From positions 62,001-126,000 of the forward strand of contig NZ_AJHJ01000008.1 in the NCBI RefSeq assembly GCF_000257645.1: a stretch of 64,000 nt of DNA, given 5' to 3'. The DNA comes from Serratia sp. M24T3. Lineage in GTDB: Bacteria; Pseudomonadota; Gammaproteobacteria; Enterobacterales; Enterobacteriaceae. Shown here in pieces: positions 18,638 through 29,675 of the stretch (position 1 is its first letter; each line of letters starts with the position of its first letter). The translations under genes were made by a program, and so were the position numbers. The notes beneath the pieces are model-generated. The model saw nothing but the letters and a program-made list of their open reading frames with translations, was not told where the DNA came from and ran no database searches.

Positions 18638-19332
18638 ATAGGGGGTCCAAAGGTTAATTAATAACCAACTCATCAGTTTTTCTTTACCAAACCTTCTTTT
18701 TCCACGCTTTACCTCACGCATTCTTTCGATTTCATTACCCTCTTGCTGAAGTGTCATTCGTACCAATTAGTTGAGTTTTTAAACACCTTTTGCTCAATGA
18801 TTTCTTCAAATTTTTGATGAAATGCATTTTTATTTGAAATCATTAATCAAAAACTATTCAAAAATTGTCTTATTTTTTAGCAATCTTGCCTAAAACGTGT
18901 CCTGGATCAATAAATAACCCTGTTTCCAGAGTGGAAGAATGGAACATACCTGCGACAATAGTAAGGGTAGAAGCTAAATCATTGACTCCCGTTAACAACC
19001 ATCCTTTTTTTTAACTTTTTGACTGACTCGATTTAGCTGGCAGCTCCCGCACCATATGTTAATAAAATGATAAGGATGTAAATTAACGTGGAGATACTTT
19101 TGTCAAAGTTGACAAAAGGTTATAGAAAAGGGTAAAAAGCCCACAGTAATTCACTGGATAATCGCTTTTTAAACCCCGAACTCTATGAGGTTACCGCTAA
19201 AATAGGGTGATTTCTAAACAGGGGACCCGTGAAGACTGGTGGTTATTAATCCTTCCCTTGAATCGATGTGGCAGGCAAATTGCCGAGCAAGAGCAAATGC
19301 ATGACGCCACTTTTGATGAGTAAGCATAGAGT
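18638..19332. other. Regulatory region upstream of the nuo operon
   Basis: About 700 bases with no ORF. It is AT-rich up to about 19000 and carries a perfect inverted repeat at 19097-19118. A long complex promoter region is expected for nuo, which in E. coli responds to oxygen and nitrate regulators. I could not assign individual FNR, ArcA or NarL sites by eye. Confidence 0.45.
19097..19118. promoter_or_regulatory. Perfect inverted repeat upstream of nuoA
   Basis: CTTTTGTCAA, two bases (AG), then TTGACAAAAG: 10-bp arms with perfect symmetry, 214 bases before nuoA. It looks like a dimeric regulator site; the right arm also contains a consensus TTGACA -35 hexamer. The bound protein is unknown. 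Confidence 0.55.
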
Positions 19333-19800
19333 ATGTCAACAGCCACAGATGTCATCGCTCATAACTGGGCGCTCGCAGTTTTTCTTATTATCGCAGTCGG
19401 CCTGTGTTGCCTGATGTTGCTGGGCGCAGCTTTCCTGGGAGGGAAGGTTCGCGGTCGTAACACGGAAACGCCATTCGAGTCGGGAATTGCCGCGGTGGGC
19501 TCCACTCATATGCGCCTTTCGGCAAAATTCTACCTGGTCGCCATGTTCTTCGTCATTTTCGATGTTGAAGCCCTGTATCTGTACGCATGGTCAACGTCTA
19601 TTCGTGAAAGCGGATGGACCGGATTTGCCGAAGCCGCCATTTTCATTTTCGTACTTTTAGCCGGCCTGTTTTATCTGGTTCGTATCGGTGCGCTTGACTG
19701 GACTCCAACCCGTTCCAAAGGTCCTGTCAAAGCCAGCCCGGTTATCCCGAGCCCAGTCATTAAGACCAGCAATCACCCGCATGGCAATCGCCAACAATAA
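19333..19800 (+). CDS. nuoA: NADH-quinone oxidoreductase subunit A
   Basis: A small membrane subunit (155 residues) at the junction of the peripheral and membrane arms of complex I. Three transmembrane segments are visible, with the conserved acidic motifs ETPFESGI and [15 protein letters not shown] (matrix-side loop and helix 2). The C-terminal tail after WTPTRSKG is a proline- and serine-rich extension that differs from E. coli. First gene of the nuo operon; nuoB follows after 14 bases. Confidence 0.97.
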   Translation: MSTATDVIAHNWALAVFLIIAVGLCCLMLLGAAFLGGKVRGRNTETPFESGIAAVGSTHMRLSAKFYLVAMFFVIFDVEALYLYAWSTSIRESGWTGFAEAAIFIFVLLAGLFYLVRIGALDWTPTRSKGPVKASPVIPSPVIKTSNHPHGNRQQ

Positions 19801-19814
19801 AGTGAGGCATCAAG

Positions 19815-20489
19815 ATGGACTATACGCTCACGCGCTTAGACCCGAACGGTGAGAACGACCGTTACCCACTGCAGAAACAAGAGACGGTCGCCGATCCTCT
19901 CGAGCAGCAAGTTAACCAGAGCGTGTACATGGGGAAACTCGAGCATGCTTTACATGACGTGGTGAACTGGGGTCGTAAAAACTCGCTTTGGCCATTCAAC
20001 TTTGGTCTCTCATGCTGCTACGTAGAAATGACCACGTCGTTTACTGCGGTACACGACGTGGCACGATTCGGCTCGGAAGTTATCCGTGCCTCGCCTCGTC
20101 AGGCCGACTTTATGGTGGTTGCCGGAACCTGTTTTACCAAAATGGCACCGGTTATTCAGCGCCTTTATGACCAAATGCTTGAACCTAAATGGGTTATCTC
20201 GATGGGTGCCTGCGCAAACTCCGGCGGCATGTATGACATTTACTCGGTGGTGCAGGGTGTCGATAAGTTCTTGCCGGTAGACGTTTACATTCCTGGCTGC
20301 CCGCCGCGCCCGGAAGCGTATATGCAGGCGCTGCTGCTGCTGCAGGAATCCATCGGAAAAGAACGCCGCCCGCTGTCGTGGGTAGTGGGCGATCAGGGTG
20401 TTTACCGCGCCAATATGCAGTCTGAAAAAGAGCGTAAACGCGCCGAGCGTATTGCCGTGACCAATTTGCGAACCCCTGACGAGATTTAA
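19815..20489 (+). CDS. nuoB: NADH-quinone oxidoreductase subunit B
   Basis: The 224-residue hydrophilic subunit that holds the terminal iron-sulfur cluster N2, which passes electrons to quinone. The N2 ligands are all present: tandem C67-C68 (GLSCCYVEM), C133 (GACANSGG) and C162 (PGCPPRPE). The N-terminus is four residues longer relative to these ligands than in E. coli. A 117-base gap separates it from nuoCD, larger than elsewhere in the operon apart from nuoF-nuoG. Confidence 0.97.
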   Translation: MDYTLTRLDPNGENDRYPLQKQETVADPLEQQVNQSVYMGKLEHALHDVVNWGRKNSLWPFNFGLSCCYVEMTTSFTAVHDVARFGSEVIRASPRQADFMVVAGTCFTKMAPVIQRLYDQMLEPKWVISMGACANSGGMYDIYSVVQGVDKFLPVDVYIPGCPPRPEAYMQALLLLQESIGKERRPLSWVVGDQGVYRANMQSEKERKRAERIAVTNLRTPDEI

Positions 20490-20606
20490 CACTGTCCGTC
20501 AACCCTGAGGGGCGAAACCGTTGAAATTAATCTCTAAAAATAACGGTTGGAAGCCAGGTGATTCTTCCCCTTGGGCATAAATGACCATTTTGTGTGGTGA
20601 GAAAAT

Positions 20607-22406
20607 ATGACAGATTTGACGACGCAAGACCTCGCTCAGCCAGCATGGCAAACCCGCGATCACCTTGATGATCCGGTAATTGGCGAGCTGCGTAACCGTT
20701 TTGGGCCAGAGGCCTTTTCTGTGCAGCCAACCCGTACCGGTATTCCGGTTATCTGGGTTAAGCGCGAGCAGATACTGGAAGTAATTACCTTCTTGCGCAA
20801 ACAGCCAAAACCTTACGTTATGCTGTATGACCTGCATGGCGTTGATGAACGTTTACGTACCCACCGCGACGGTTTACCGGCTGCGGATTTTTCCGTTTTC
20901 TACCATCTGCTTTCGATCGAACGCAACAGCGACATCATGATCAAAGTTGCGCTGGCCGAGAACGATCTTCACTTGCCAACCCTGACCAAGGTTTACCCGA
21001 ATGCCAACTGGTATGAGCGTGAAACCTGGGAAATGTTCGGCATTACCTTTGACGGTCATCCCCATCTGACGCGCATAATGATGCCGAAGACCTGGGAAGG
21101 GCATCCGCTGCGTAAAGACTATCCGGCGCGTGCCACCGAGTTCGACCCGTTCGAACTGACCAGGCAGAGTGAAGATCTGGAAATGGAAGCGCTGACCTTC
21201 AAGCCTGAAGACTGGGGCATGAAGCGCGGTACGGAAAACGAAGATTTTATGTTCCTTAACCTCGGTCCTAACCACCCGTCCGCGCACGGTGCTTTTCGTA
21301 TCGTGATGCAGCTCGACGGTGAAGAGATTGTCGACTGCGTTCCGGACATTGGTTATCACCACCGCGGTGCCGAGAAAATGGGTGAACGCCAGTCATGGCA
21401 TAGCTACATTCCCTACACCGACCGTATCGAATATCTTGGCGGCTGCGTTAACGAAATGCCTTACGTGCTGGCGGTTGAAAAACTGGCCGGAATTACCGTA
21501 GGCGATCGTGTCAACACCATTCGCGTGATGCTGTCCGAGCTGTTCCGCATCAACAGCCACCTGCTTTACATCTCGACTTTCATTCAGGACGTTGGCGCAA
21601 TGACGCCGGTATTCTTCGCCTTTACCGACCGTCAGAAAATCTATGACGTGGTCGAAGCGATTACCGGTTTCCGTATGCATCCGGCATGGTTCCGTATCGG
21701 CGGTGTGGCTCATGACCTGCCGAAAGGCTGGGAACGCCTGATGCGTGAATTCCTTGAATGGATGCCAAAACGTCTTGATTCCTACATGAAGACGGCGCTG
21801 AAAAACAGCATCCTGGTCGCTCGTTCGAAAGGCGTTGCCGCTTACAACTCGGAAGACGCGTTGGCGTGGGGCACTACCGGTGCTGGCCTGCGTGCTACCG
21901 GCGTTGAGTTCGACGTGCGTAAATGGCGTCCGTACTCTGGCTATGAAAACTTCGATTTTGAAGTTCCGGTTGGCGACGGTATTAGCGATTCCTATTCTCG
22001 CGTGATGCTGAAAATGGAAGAGATGCGCCAAAGTCTGCGTATTTTACAGCAGTGTGTCGATCACATGCCTGAAGGTCCGTTCAAGGCCGATCATCCTCTG
22101 ACAACTCCGCCGCCGAAAGAGCGCACGTTGCAGCATATCGAAACCTTGATCACCCACTTCCTGCAAGTTTCCTGGGGGCCGGTCATGCCTGCCAACGAAT
22201 CCTTCCAGATGATCGAGGCAACGAAAGGGATTAACAGCTACTACCTGACGAGCGATGGCAGCACCATGAGCTACCGCACTCGCGTGCGCACGCCGAGCTT
22301 CCCGCACTTGCAGCAAATTCCGTCGGTTATCCGTGGCAGCCTGGTATCGGACCTCATCGTCTATCTGGGCAGTATCGATTTTGTAATGTCTGATGTGGAC
22401 CGCTAA
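20607..22406 (+). CDS. nuoC: NADH-quinone oxidoreductase fused subunit C/D
   Basis: A 599-residue fusion typical of enterobacteria. Residues about 1-190 are the NuoC (30-kDa) domain with the segment [18 protein letters not shown]; residues about 210-599 are the NuoD (49-kDa) domain that lines the quinone pocket, with [14 protein letters not shown] and [14 protein letters not shown] and the C-terminal [11 protein letters not shown]. The start lacks a strong purine-rich site but matches family N-termini (MTDLTTQD). nuoE starts two bases after the stop, so translation is likely coupled. Confidence 0.97.
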   Translation: MTDLTTQDLAQPAWQTRDHLDDPVIGELRNRFGPEAFSVQPTRTGIPVIWVKREQILEVITFLRKQPKPYVMLYDLHGVDERLRTHRDGLPAADFSVFYHLLSIERNSDIMIKVALAENDLHLPTLTKVYPNANWYERETWEMFGITFDGHPHLTRIMMPKTWEGHPLRKDYPARATEFDPFELTRQSEDLEMEALTFKPEDWGMKRGTENEDFMFLNLGPNHPSAHGAFRIVMQLDGEEIVDCVPDIGYHHRGAEKMGERQSWHSYIPYTDRIEYLGGCVNEMPYVLAVEKLAGITVGDRVNTIRVMLSELFRINSHLLYISTFIQDVGAMTPVFFAFTDRQKIYDVVEAITGFRMHPAWFRIGGVAHDLPKGWERLMREFLEWMPKRLDSYMKTALKNSILVARSKGVAAYNSEDALAWGTTGAGLRATGVEFDVRKWRPYSGYENFDFEVPVGDGISDSYSRVMLKMEEMRQSLRILQQCVDHMPEGPFKADHPLTTPPPKERTLQHIETLITHFLQVSWGPVMPANESFQMIEATKGINSYYLTSDGSTMSYRTRVRTPSFPHLQQIPSVIRGSLVSDLIVYLGSIDFVMSDVDR

Positions 22407-22408
22407 CG

Positions 22409-22963
22409 ATGACAGATCTTAATAAAAACTCAGAGGTTCAGTATATCAATGTCTCTGCGGCCGGTGCTTTTGATTCCGCGCACGGCAAGCACGGCTTTGA
22501 ACTGAGCGCGACTGAACGTGAAGCGATTGAGCACGAAAAACATCATTACGAAGATGCCCGTGCCGTGTCGATTGAAGCGCTAAAAATTGTGCAGAAAGAG
22601 CGTGGCTGGGTGCCAGATGGCGCAATCTACGCTATCGCAGAGATTCTGGCCATTCCAGCCAGCGACGTCGAAGGAGTGGCAACATTCTATAGCCAAATCT
22701 TCCGCCAGCAGGTTGGACGTCACGTAATTCGTTATTGCGACAGCGTGGTCTGCCACATTACCGGCTATCAAGGCATTCAGGCCGCGATTGAAGAAAAGCT
22801 CAACATCAAGCCAGGCGAAACCACGCCGGACGGGCGCTTTACTCTGTTGCCGACCTGTTGTCTGGGCAACTGCGACAAGAGCCCGACGATGATGATCGAT
22901 GATGACACGCACAGCTACCTGAAACCTGAAGAAATCGGTCAGTTACTGGAGCGTTACTCATGA
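22409..22963 (+). CDS. nuoE: NADH-quinone oxidoreductase subunit E
   Basis: The 24-kDa-type subunit that carries the off-pathway [2Fe-2S] cluster N1a in the NADH dehydrogenase module. Ligand cysteines C110, C115 ([11 protein letters not shown]) and C151, C155 ([11 protein letters not shown]) are all visible. At 184 residues it is about 18 residues longer at the N-terminus than E. coli NuoE; the start follows nuoCD by two bases and the stop overlaps the nuoF start (ATGA). Confidence 0.96.
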   Translation: MTDLNKNSEVQYINVSAAGAFDSAHGKHGFELSATEREAIEHEKHHYEDARAVSIEALKIVQKERGWVPDGAIYAIAEILAIPASDVEGVATFYSQIFRQQVGRHVIRYCDSVVCHITGYQGIQAAIEEKLNIKPGETTPDGRFTLLPTCCLGNCDKSPTMMIDDDTHSYLKPEEIGQLLERYS

Positions 22964-24324
22964 ATTTCTACGGATATACGCCAAGAGAAATTATCCGCAC
23001 GCCGGAGATGCATCCACTGACCTGGCGCATGCGCGAAGACCAGCAGCCGGTATGGATTGATGAATACCGCAGTAAAAATGGCTATGCCGGTGCCGAAAAA
23101 GCGCTGAATACTCTGTCGCAAGACGAGATAGTCGCGCTGGTCAAAGACTCAGGTCTGAAGGGACGCGGCGGCGCAGGCTTCTCTACCGGCCTGAAGTGGA
23201 GCCTGATGCCGAAAGACGAATCCATGAACATCCGTTACCTGCTGTGTAACGCCGATGAAATGGAACCGGGCACCTACAAAGACCGCCTGTTGATGGAGCA
23301 GATGCCGCACCAGCTGGTAGAGGGCATGCTAATCAGTGCTTTCGCGCTGAAAGCCTATCGCGGCTACATCTTCCTGCGCGGAGAATATATCGAAGCCGCC
23401 GTCAACCTGCGCCGCGCCATTGAAGAGGCTCGCGCTGCCGGTTTTATCGGTAAAAACATTCTTGGCACCGGATTTGATTTCGAGCTGATCGTGCATACCG
23501 GTGCAGGCCGCTACATTTGTGGTGAAGAGACGGCGCTGATTAACTCGCTCGAAGGCCGTCGTGCCAACCCGCGTTCCAAGCCGCCATTCCCGGCATCCGT
23601 TGGCGCATGGGGCAAGCCGACCTGTGTCAACAATGTTGAAACGCTGTCCAACGTTCCGGCAATACTGGCCAACGGTGTTGAGTGGTACAAAGGTATTTCG
23701 ACCAGTGAAGACACCGGCACCAAGATGATGGGCTTCTCCGGCCGCGTGAAAAATCCGGGCGTGTGGGAGCTACCGTTTGGCACCACCGCGCGTGAAATTC
23801 TCGAAGAATATGCTGGTGGTATGCGCGATGGACTGAAATTCAAGGCCTGGCAGCCGGGCGGCGCAGGAACCGATTTCCTGACCGAACAGCATCTCGACCT
23901 GCCGATGGAATTTGCCAGCATTGGTAAAGCCGGCAGCCGTCTTGGTACTGCGCTGGCGATGGCCGTCGATCACGAAATCGGCATGGTTCCTCTGGTGCGT
24001 AATCTTGAAGAATTTTTCTCGCGCGAGTCTTGCGGTTGGTGTACTCCGTGTCGTGATGGTCTGCCGTGGAGCGTCAAGATCCTGCGCGCTCTGGAGCGTG
24101 GCGAAGGTCAGCCGGGAGATATCGAAACTCTCGAACAGCTTTGCCGTCAGCTTGGCCCGGGCAAAACATTTTGCGCGCACGCGCCGGGTGCCGTAGAGCC
24201 ATTGCAGAGCGCAATCAAATATTTCCGTGAAGAGTTTGAAGCAGGCATCGCCAAGCAGCACTACAACAATGCGCGGGCAATTGGCGGCATACAGCCAAAC
24301 AACCTGCTGAAAGAGCGATGGTAA
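22960..24324 (+). CDS. nuoF: NADH-quinone oxidoreductase subunit F
   Basis: The 454-residue flavoprotein that oxidises NADH. The nucleotide/FMN site is marked by [16 protein letters not shown] and [13 protein letters not shown], and the N3 [4Fe-4S] ligands by [12 protein letters not shown] plus a downstream FCAHAPGA cysteine. It begins inside the nuoE stop codon (ATGA overlap). It is followed by a 205-base gap holding a palindromic repeat before nuoG. Confidence 0.97.
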   Translation: MNFYGYTPREIIRTPEMHPLTWRMREDQQPVWIDEYRSKNGYAGAEKALNTLSQDEIVALVKDSGLKGRGGAGFSTGLKWSLMPKDESMNIRYLLCNADEMEPGTYKDRLLMEQMPHQLVEGMLISAFALKAYRGYIFLRGEYIEAAVNLRRAIEEARAAGFIGKNILGTGFDFELIVHTGAGRYICGEETALINSLEGRRANPRSKPPFPASVGAWGKPTCVNNVETLSNVPAILANGVEWYKGISTSEDTGTKMMGFSGRVKNPGVWELPFGTTAREILEEYAGGMRDGLKFKAWQPGGAGTDFLTEQHLDLPMEFASIGKAGSRLGTALAMAVDHEIGMVPLVRNLEEFFSRESCGWCTPCRDGLPWSVKILRALERGEGQPGDIETLEQLCRQLGPGKTFCAHAPGAVEPLQSAIKYFREEFEAGIAKQHYNNARAIGGIQPNNLLKERW

Positions 24325-24371
24325 GTCGAGCTTAAAGATTATTTCTTAAAAGTCTTTTCCAAAAGTATTCG

Positions 24372-24475
24372 ATAGGCAGGTAGGCGGTAACGAAGCGAAT
24401 CCCCTGAGCTTACATGAAGTCAGTGACTGGGATGAGAGAAGGAAGCCAACATCCCTGCGTGTCGGATAATGAAGG
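24372..24475. repeat. Palindromic intergenic repeat, copy 2 (inside the nuo operon)
   Basis: An imperfect palindrome between nuoF and nuoG. The core reads GCGAATCCCC, AGCTTAC, then GTCAGTGACTGGG with complementary outer arms (ATTCGA/TCGGATAAT). Its order of blocks matches the repeat at 15307-15405. I recall similar palindromic units scattered in Serratia/Yersinia-type genomes, but cannot name the family with certainty. In a transcript it would fold into a long hairpin between two complex I cistrons. Confidence 0.7.
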
Positions 24476-24529
24476 AAAAGGGCCAGAATTTTGGATTAAC
24501 GCCCGTTTAAACCCGGGCCTTGTGGAAGC

Positions 24530-27265
24530 ATGCTGACTATGGCTACGATTCATGTAGACGGCAAAGAATACGATGTTAACGGAGCGGACAACCTACTTCA
24601 GGCTTGCCTCTCTCTAGGCCTCGATATTCCTTATTTTTGCTGGCATCCGGCGCTGGGAAGCGTCGGCGCTTGCCGCCAATGTGCGGTTAAGCAATACCAA
24701 AACGCGGAAGATACGCGCGGCCGTTTGGTTATGTCATGTATGACGCCTGCGTCAGATGGAACCTTTATTTCCATCGATGACGGAGAAGCCAAGCAGTTCC
24801 GTGAGAGCGTTGTGGAATGGTTGATGACTAACCACCCACACGACTGTCCGGTGTGTGAAGAGGGCGGTAACTGTCACCTGCAAGACATGACGGTGATGAC
24901 CGGCCACGCCACGCGTCGCTATCGTTTCACTAAACGTACCCACCAGAATCAGGATCTCGGTCCGTTCATTTCTCACGAGATGAACCGCTGTATCGCCTGC
25001 TATCGCTGCGTTCGCTACTACAAAGATTATGCAGACGGCACCGATCTCGGCGTGTATGGCGCTCACGACAACGTCTACTTCGGTCGCCCGGAAGACGGTC
25101 CGCTGGAAAGCGAATTCTCCGGCAACCTGGTTGAAGTCTGTCCGACTGGCGTATTTACCGATAAAACGCACTCCGAACGCTATAACCGTAAATGGGACAT
25201 GCAGTTTGCGCCAAGCGTTTGCCAGCAGTGCAGCGTCGGCTGTAACACCAGCCCAGGCGAGCGCTACGGCGAACTTCGTCGTATCGAGAACCGCTACAAC
25301 GGCACCGTGAACCGCTATTTCCTCTGCGATCGCGGTCGTTTTGGCTACGGCTACGTTAACGCCAAAGATCGTCCTAAACATCCGATGCAGCAGCGCGGCA
25401 ACGATTGGATAGCGCTGAACGCCGAGCAGGCAATGCAGGGCGCAGCGGATATTATTCGGCAGTCGAGCAAAACCATCGGTATCGGTTCACCGCGCGCCAG
25501 TCTGGAAAGTAACTTCGCGTTGCGCGAACTGGTCGGGGCAGAAAACTTCTACACCGGTATCAGCGCCGCCGAGCAAAATCGTCTGGCGATGATCCTCAAC
25601 ATCCTGAAAAACAGCGGTGTGACGACTCCTGCGCTGCACGACATTGAATCCTACGATGCGGTTCTGGTGCTGGGTGAAGACCTGACGCAAACCGGCGCGC
25701 GCATTGCGCTGTCCGTTCGTCAGGCGGTGAAAGGTAAAGCTCGCGCCATGGCAGCCGCACAGCGCGTTGCCGACTGGCAGATTGCCGCGATTCAGACCAT
25801 CGGTCAGCACGCCAAGCATCCGCTATTTGTAACGAATGTCGATAACACCCGTCTGGATGATATCGCAGCCTGGAATTACCGCGCTCCGGTTGACTCACAG
25901 GCGCGCTTCGGTTTTGCCATCGCCCATGCGATTGACGAAACCGCGCCGGCCGTCAGTGATTTACCTGAAGGTCTCGACAAGAAAATCGACATGATCGTGC
26001 AGGCTTTAACCGGCGCGAGAAAACCGCTGATTATTACCGGCACCAACGCAGGCAGCGATGCAATCATTGCCGCAGCGGCCAACGTGGCGAAAGCCTTGAA
26101 AGCACGCGGCAGTGACGTCGGCATTACCTTCGTCGCCTCCGCTGCCAACAGCATCGGTTTGTCACTGATCGGCGGCGGCAGTCTCGATGACGCCCTGAGC
26201 CTGCTGAACGACGGCGGTGCCGACAGCGCAATCGTCATGGAAAATGATCTTTACCGTCAGGCACCGGAAGCGGTGGTCGATGCGGCACTGTCTAAAGTGC
26301 CGAACCTGTTGGTCGTCGATCACCAGCGATCACGCATTATGGATAAGGCCAGTTTGATCCTGCCTGCGGCGAGTTTTGCCGAAAGCGACGGTACGCTGGT
26401 CAATCAGGAAGGCCGCGCCCAGCGCTTCTTCCAGGTTTATGACCCGGCTTATTACGACAACACCGTGGTGATGCTGGAAAGTTGGCGCTGGATGCACTCG
26501 CTGCATTCCACCATCAACAGCCGCCGTGTGGACTGGACCCAGCTCGATCACGTGATCGAGGCCTGCGTCGCGGCACTGCCTCAGCTCAACGGCATTGTTG
26601 AAGCTGCGCCGGATGCCTCTTTCCGCATTCGTGGTCAGAAACTGGCACGTTCTCCTATTCGTTCCAGCGGACGCACCGCCATGCGCGCCAACATCAGCGT
26701 GCATGAACCGCGTCAGCCTCAGGATAAAGACACCATGTTTGCCTTCTCGATGGAAGGGAACAACAGCCCGTATGCTAACCGTCAACAGGTGCCGTTTGCC
26801 TGGGCGCCGGGCTGGAACTCACCGCAGGCGTGGAACAAATTCCAGGCCGAAGTGGGTGGCAAACTGCGTCATGGCGATCCGGGCGTGCGTCTGATTGAAG
26901 CAGGAGAGGGCAGTCTCGACTACTTCAGCGAGATCCCGGCTGCTTTTGTCGCCGTGGAAAATCACTGGCGCGTTGCCCCTTACTATCACCTGTTCGGTAG
27001 TGAAGAGATGTCTCAGCGTTCGAGCGTAATCCAGCAGCGTATGCCTGCACCTTACGTGATGGTTAGCACCGCCGATGCCGCCGCGCTTGGCGTCAATCAG
27101 GGCACGCAGGTTGAATTTACCTGTAATGGCCAAACTCTGACGCTGCCGGTTCGCCTCAGCGAGACGCTGGAAAAAGGACAAGTTGGTCTGCCGCTGGGCT
27201 TGCCGGGAATTTCTCCGGCGCTGGTGGGCGCAACGGTTGAGAATCTGCGGGAGGCAACCCGATGA
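24530..27265 (+). CDS. nuoG: NADH-quinone oxidoreductase subunit G
   Basis: The 911-residue iron-sulfur subunit of the peripheral arm. The N-terminal ferredoxin domain has [2Fe-2S] ligands ([17 protein letters not shown] and a later MSCMTP), followed by the [17 protein letters not shown]5-type motif, [13 protein letters not shown] with a downstream CPTGVF, and [12 protein letters not shown] for the enterobacterial N7 cluster; the rest is a molybdopterin-oxidoreductase-like domain without cofactor. I keep the ATG at 24530 because GTGGA precedes it; an ATG three codons on (MATIHVDG) is an alternative. Its stop overlaps the nuoH start. Confidence 0.96.
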   Translation: MLTMATIHVDGKEYDVNGADNLLQACLSLGLDIPYFCWHPALGSVGACRQCAVKQYQNAEDTRGRLVMSCMTPASDGTFISIDDGEAKQFRESVVEWLMTNHPHDCPVCEEGGNCHLQDMTVMTGHATRRYRFTKRTHQNQDLGPFISHEMNRCIACYRCVRYYKDYADGTDLGVYGAHDNVYFGRPEDGPLESEFSGNLVEVCPTGVFTDKTHSERYNRKWDMQFAPSVCQQCSVGCNTSPGERYGELRRIENRYNGTVNRYFLCDRGRFGYGYVNAKDRPKHPMQQRGNDWIALNAEQAMQGAADIIRQSSKTIGIGSPRASLESNFALRELVGAENFYTGISAAEQNRLAMILNILKNSGVTTPALHDIESYDAVLVLGEDLTQTGARIALSVRQAVKGKARAMAAAQRVADWQIAAIQTIGQHAKHPLFVTNVDNTRLDDIAAWNYRAPVDSQARFGFAIAHAIDETAPAVSDLPEGLDKKIDMIVQALTGARKPLIITGTNAGSDAIIAAAANVAKALKARGSDVGITFVASAANSIGLSLIGGGSLDDALSLLNDGGADSAIVMENDLYRQAPEAVVDAALSKVPNLLVVDHQRSRIMDKASLILPAASFAESDGTLVNQEGRAQRFFQVYDPAYYDNTVVMLESWRWMHSLHSTINSRRVDWTQLDHVIEACVAALPQLNGIVEAAPDASFRIRGQKLARSPIRSSGRTAMRANISVHEPRQPQDKDTMFAFSMEGNNSPYANRQQVPFAWAPGWNSPQAWNKFQAEVGGKLRHGDPGVRLIEAGEGSLDYFSEIPAAFVAVENHWRVAPYYHLFGSEEMSQRSSVIQQRMPAPYVMVSTADAAALGVNQGTQVEFTCNGQTLTLPVRLSETLEKGQVGLPLGLPGISPALVGATVENLREATR

Positions 27266-28239
27266 GTTGGTTTACACCAGAAGTTATCGACACCATTATC
27301 GCCGTGGTTAAAGCGGTGGTGATCCTGTTGGTGGTGGTCACCGTTGGGGCATTTATGAGCTTCGCGGAACGCCGCCTGCTGGGTCTGTTCCAGAACCGAT
27401 ACGGACCTAACCGTGTCGGCTGGGGCGGCTCGCTGCAGCTGGCTGCCGACATGATCAAGATGTTCTTTAAAGAAGACTGGGCACCCAAGTTCTCGGACCG
27501 CGCGATCTTTACACTGGCGCCGATGATTGCTTTCAGCTCGATGTTAATGGCGTTTGCGATTGTGCCGGTTTCACCGACCTGGTATGCCGCCAACCTTAAT
27601 ATCGGCATCCTGTTCTTCCTGATGATGGCGGGTTTGACGGTTTACGCCGTGCTGTTTGCTGGCTGGTCCAGTAACAACAAATACTCGCTGTTGGGTGCCA
27701 TGCGCGCCTCGGCCCAGACCCTGAGCTATGAAGTGTTCCTCGGCCTTTCGCTGATGGGCGTTGTTGCGCAGGCAGGGTCGTTCAACCTGCAAGATATTGT
27801 TCGTTCACAAGAACATCTGTGGAACATCATCCCGCAATTCTTTGGCTTCCTGACTTTTGCGATTGCCGGGATTGCGGTTTGTCACCGTCACCCGTTTGAC
27901 CAGCCAGAAGCCGAGCAGGAACTTGCCGATGGTTACCACATTGAATATTCCGGTATGAAATTCGGTTTGTTCTTCGTTGGTGAGTACATCGGTATCGTGA
28001 CGGTATCTGCGCTGATCGTCACGCTGTTCTTCGGGGGCTGGCAGGGTCCGTTCTTGCCGCCGTTTATCTGGTTTGCGTTGAAAACCGCGTTCTTCATGGT
28101 GATGTTCATTTTGCTCCGTGCTGCTTTGCCTCGTCCTCGTTACGATCAGGTGATGTCATTTGGCTGGCGTATTTGCCTGCCGCTGACCTTGCTGAATCTG
28201 TTGGCAACCGCTGCGGTCATTCTGTACAACGCACATTAA
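27262..28239 (+). CDS. nuoH: NADH-quinone oxidoreductase subunit H
   Basis: A 325-residue membrane subunit, the same length as in E. coli, that forms much of the quinone entry channel. Eight hydrophobic helices are visible. Conserved charged segments include [22 protein letters not shown] and [20 protein letters not shown], the acidic loop at the quinone chamber. It starts within the nuoG stop (ATGA), so translation is coupled. Confidence 0.97.
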   Translation: MSWFTPEVIDTIIAVVKAVVILLVVVTVGAFMSFAERRLLGLFQNRYGPNRVGWGGSLQLAADMIKMFFKEDWAPKFSDRAIFTLAPMIAFSSMLMAFAIVPVSPTWYAANLNIGILFFLMMAGLTVYAVLFAGWSSNNKYSLLGAMRASAQTLSYEVFLGLSLMGVVAQAGSFNLQDIVRSQEHLWNIIPQFFGFLTFAIAGIAVCHRHPFDQPEAEQELADGYHIEYSGMKFGLFFVGEYIGIVTVSALIVTLFFGGWQGPFLPPFIWFALKTAFFMVMFILLRAALPRPRYDQVMSFGWRICLPLTLLNLLATAAVILYNAH

Positions 28240-28257
28240 TATAGGGGTGATTGAACC

Positions 28258-28800
28258 ATGACATTGAAAGAACTGGTGGTTGGTTTCGGCACCCAGGTTC
28301 GCAGTTTGTGGCTGATAGGCATGCACGCCTTCGCCAAACGTGAAACCTTGATGTACCCGGAAGAACCCGTTTATCTGCCGCCGCGCTATCGTGGTCGCAT
28401 TGTTTTGACGCGTGATCCAGACGGTGATGAGCGCTGCGTGGCCTGTAACCTGTGCGCGGTAGCCTGTCCGGTAGGCTGTATCTCGTTGCAGAAAGCCGAG
28501 ACCAAAGACGGTCGTTGGTATCCGGAGTTTTTCCGTATCAACTTCTCTCGTTGCATCTTCTGCGGACTGTGCGAGGAAGCCTGTCCGACTACGGCTATCC
28601 AGCTGACGCCGGACTTTGAGTTGGGTGAATTCAAACGCCAGGATCTGGTGTATGAGAAAGAAGATCTGTTGATATCTGGACCCGGTAAGTATCCGGAATA
28701 TAACTTTTACCGGATGGCCGGTATGGCAGTGGACGGCAAAGCGAAAGGCGAAGCCGAAAACGAAGCCAAGCCGATCAACGTCAAAGGTCTCATGCCCTAA
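28258..28800 (+). CDS. nuoI: NADH-quinone oxidoreductase subunit I
   Basis: A ferredoxin-like subunit of 180 residues with two [4Fe-4S] clusters (N6a and N6b) in the chain towards N2. The ligands are C60, C63, C66 and C70 ([12 protein letters not shown]) and C99, C102, C105 and C109 ([12 protein letters not shown]), at the same positions as in E. coli. GGGGTGA precedes the start and nuoJ follows after 12 bases. Confidence 0.98.
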   Translation: MTLKELVVGFGTQVRSLWLIGMHAFAKRETLMYPEEPVYLPPRYRGRIVLTRDPDGDERCVACNLCAVACPVGCISLQKAETKDGRWYPEFFRINFSRCIFCGLCEEACPTTAIQLTPDFELGEFKRQDLVYEKEDLLISGPGKYPEYNFYRMAGMAVDGKAKGEAENEAKPINVKGLMP

Positions 28801-28812
28801 GGAGCCGCAAGC

Positions 28813-29376
28813 ATGGAATTTGCATTTTACATTGCAGGCGTAGTGGCGGTGTTGGCGACGTTGCGAACAATTACGCACACCAACCCGGTTCACGCACTGC
28901 TGTATCTGATCATCTCGCTGTTGGCGATTGCCGCAGTGTTCTTCTCGCTGGGGGCTTACTTCGCCGCCGCGCTGGAGATAATCGTTTACGCCGGTGCCAT
29001 TATGGTGCTGTTCGTGTTCGTCGTGATGATGCTCAACCTGGGCAGCGTTCAGGAGCAGGAAAAGGCCTGGCTGAAGCCCTCGACCTGGATTGGACCTTCA
29101 ATTCTGTCGGTGGTGTTGCTGGGGGTGATGATTGCTTCTATTACCGGGCTGCACGATCAGAACATCAAAGGCACGATGGTAGACGCGAAAGCGGTGGGCA
29201 TCGCGCTGTTTGGTCCTTATGTACTGGCGGTGGAGCTGGCGTCAATGCTGCTACTCGCCGGTCTGGTCGTGGCCTTCCACATCGGACGTGAGCACAAGCC
29301 GGGCGAAGTGCTCGGCAATGCATCCGCTGCGCCGGCCAAAGAGATGGCAAAAAGAAAATCGGAGGAGAGAGCATGA
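28813..29376 (+). CDS. nuoJ: NADH-quinone oxidoreductase subunit J
   Basis: A 187-residue membrane subunit of complex I next to the quinone site. Five hydrophobic helices are visible, with the glycine- and acid-containing helix [20 protein letters not shown] that contains the flexible pi-bulge region. The C-terminal tail ([12 protein letters not shown]) is charged and cytoplasmic or periplasmic. The stop overlaps the nuoK start (ATGA). Confidence 0.96.
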   Translation: MEFAFYIAGVVAVLATLRTITHTNPVHALLYLIISLLAIAAVFFSLGAYFAAALEIIVYAGAIMVLFVFVVMMLNLGSVQEQEKAWLKPSTWIGPSILSVVLLGVMIASITGLHDQNIKGTMVDAKAVGIALFGPYVLAVELASMLLLAGLVVAFHIGREHKPGEVLGNASAAPAKEMAKRKSEERA

Positions 29377-29675
29377 TCCCTCTACAGCATGGCCTGATCC
29401 TGGCCGCAATCCTGTTCGTGTTGGGACTGACCGGGTTACTGGTAAGACGTAACCTGTTGTTTATGTTGATAAGCCTTGAAGTGATGATCAACGCGGCGGC
29501 GCTGGCCTTTATTGTAGCCGGCAGCTATTGGGGACAGGCAGACGGGCAGGTGATGTATATCCTGGCAATCAGCCTGGCGGCAGCGGAAGCCAGTATCGGT
29601 TTAGCCTTACTGCTGCAACTCTATCGTCGTCGTCATACCCTGAATATCGACACTGTCAGTGAGATGCGCGGATGA
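29373..29675 (+). CDS. nuoK: NADH-quinone oxidoreductase subunit K
   Basis: A 100-residue, three-helix membrane subunit homologous to MrpC, the same length as in E. coli. The buried glutamates needed for proton transfer are visible in [17 protein letters not shown] and in [15 protein letters not shown]. It is translationally coupled to nuoJ and nuoL by ATGA overlaps on both sides. Confidence 0.97.
   Translation: MIPLQHGLILAAILFVLGLTGLLVRRNLLFMLISLEVMINAAALAFIVAGSYWGQADGQVMYILAISLAAAEASIGLALLLQLYRRRHTLNIDTVSEMRG

Noticed and set aside
21393-22031. Long minus-strand open frame opposite nuoCD, and similar frames throughout nuo and gyrA
   Set aside because: All are shadows of conserved coding sequence, with low-complexity His/Arg/Gln-rich translations and no ribosome sites.
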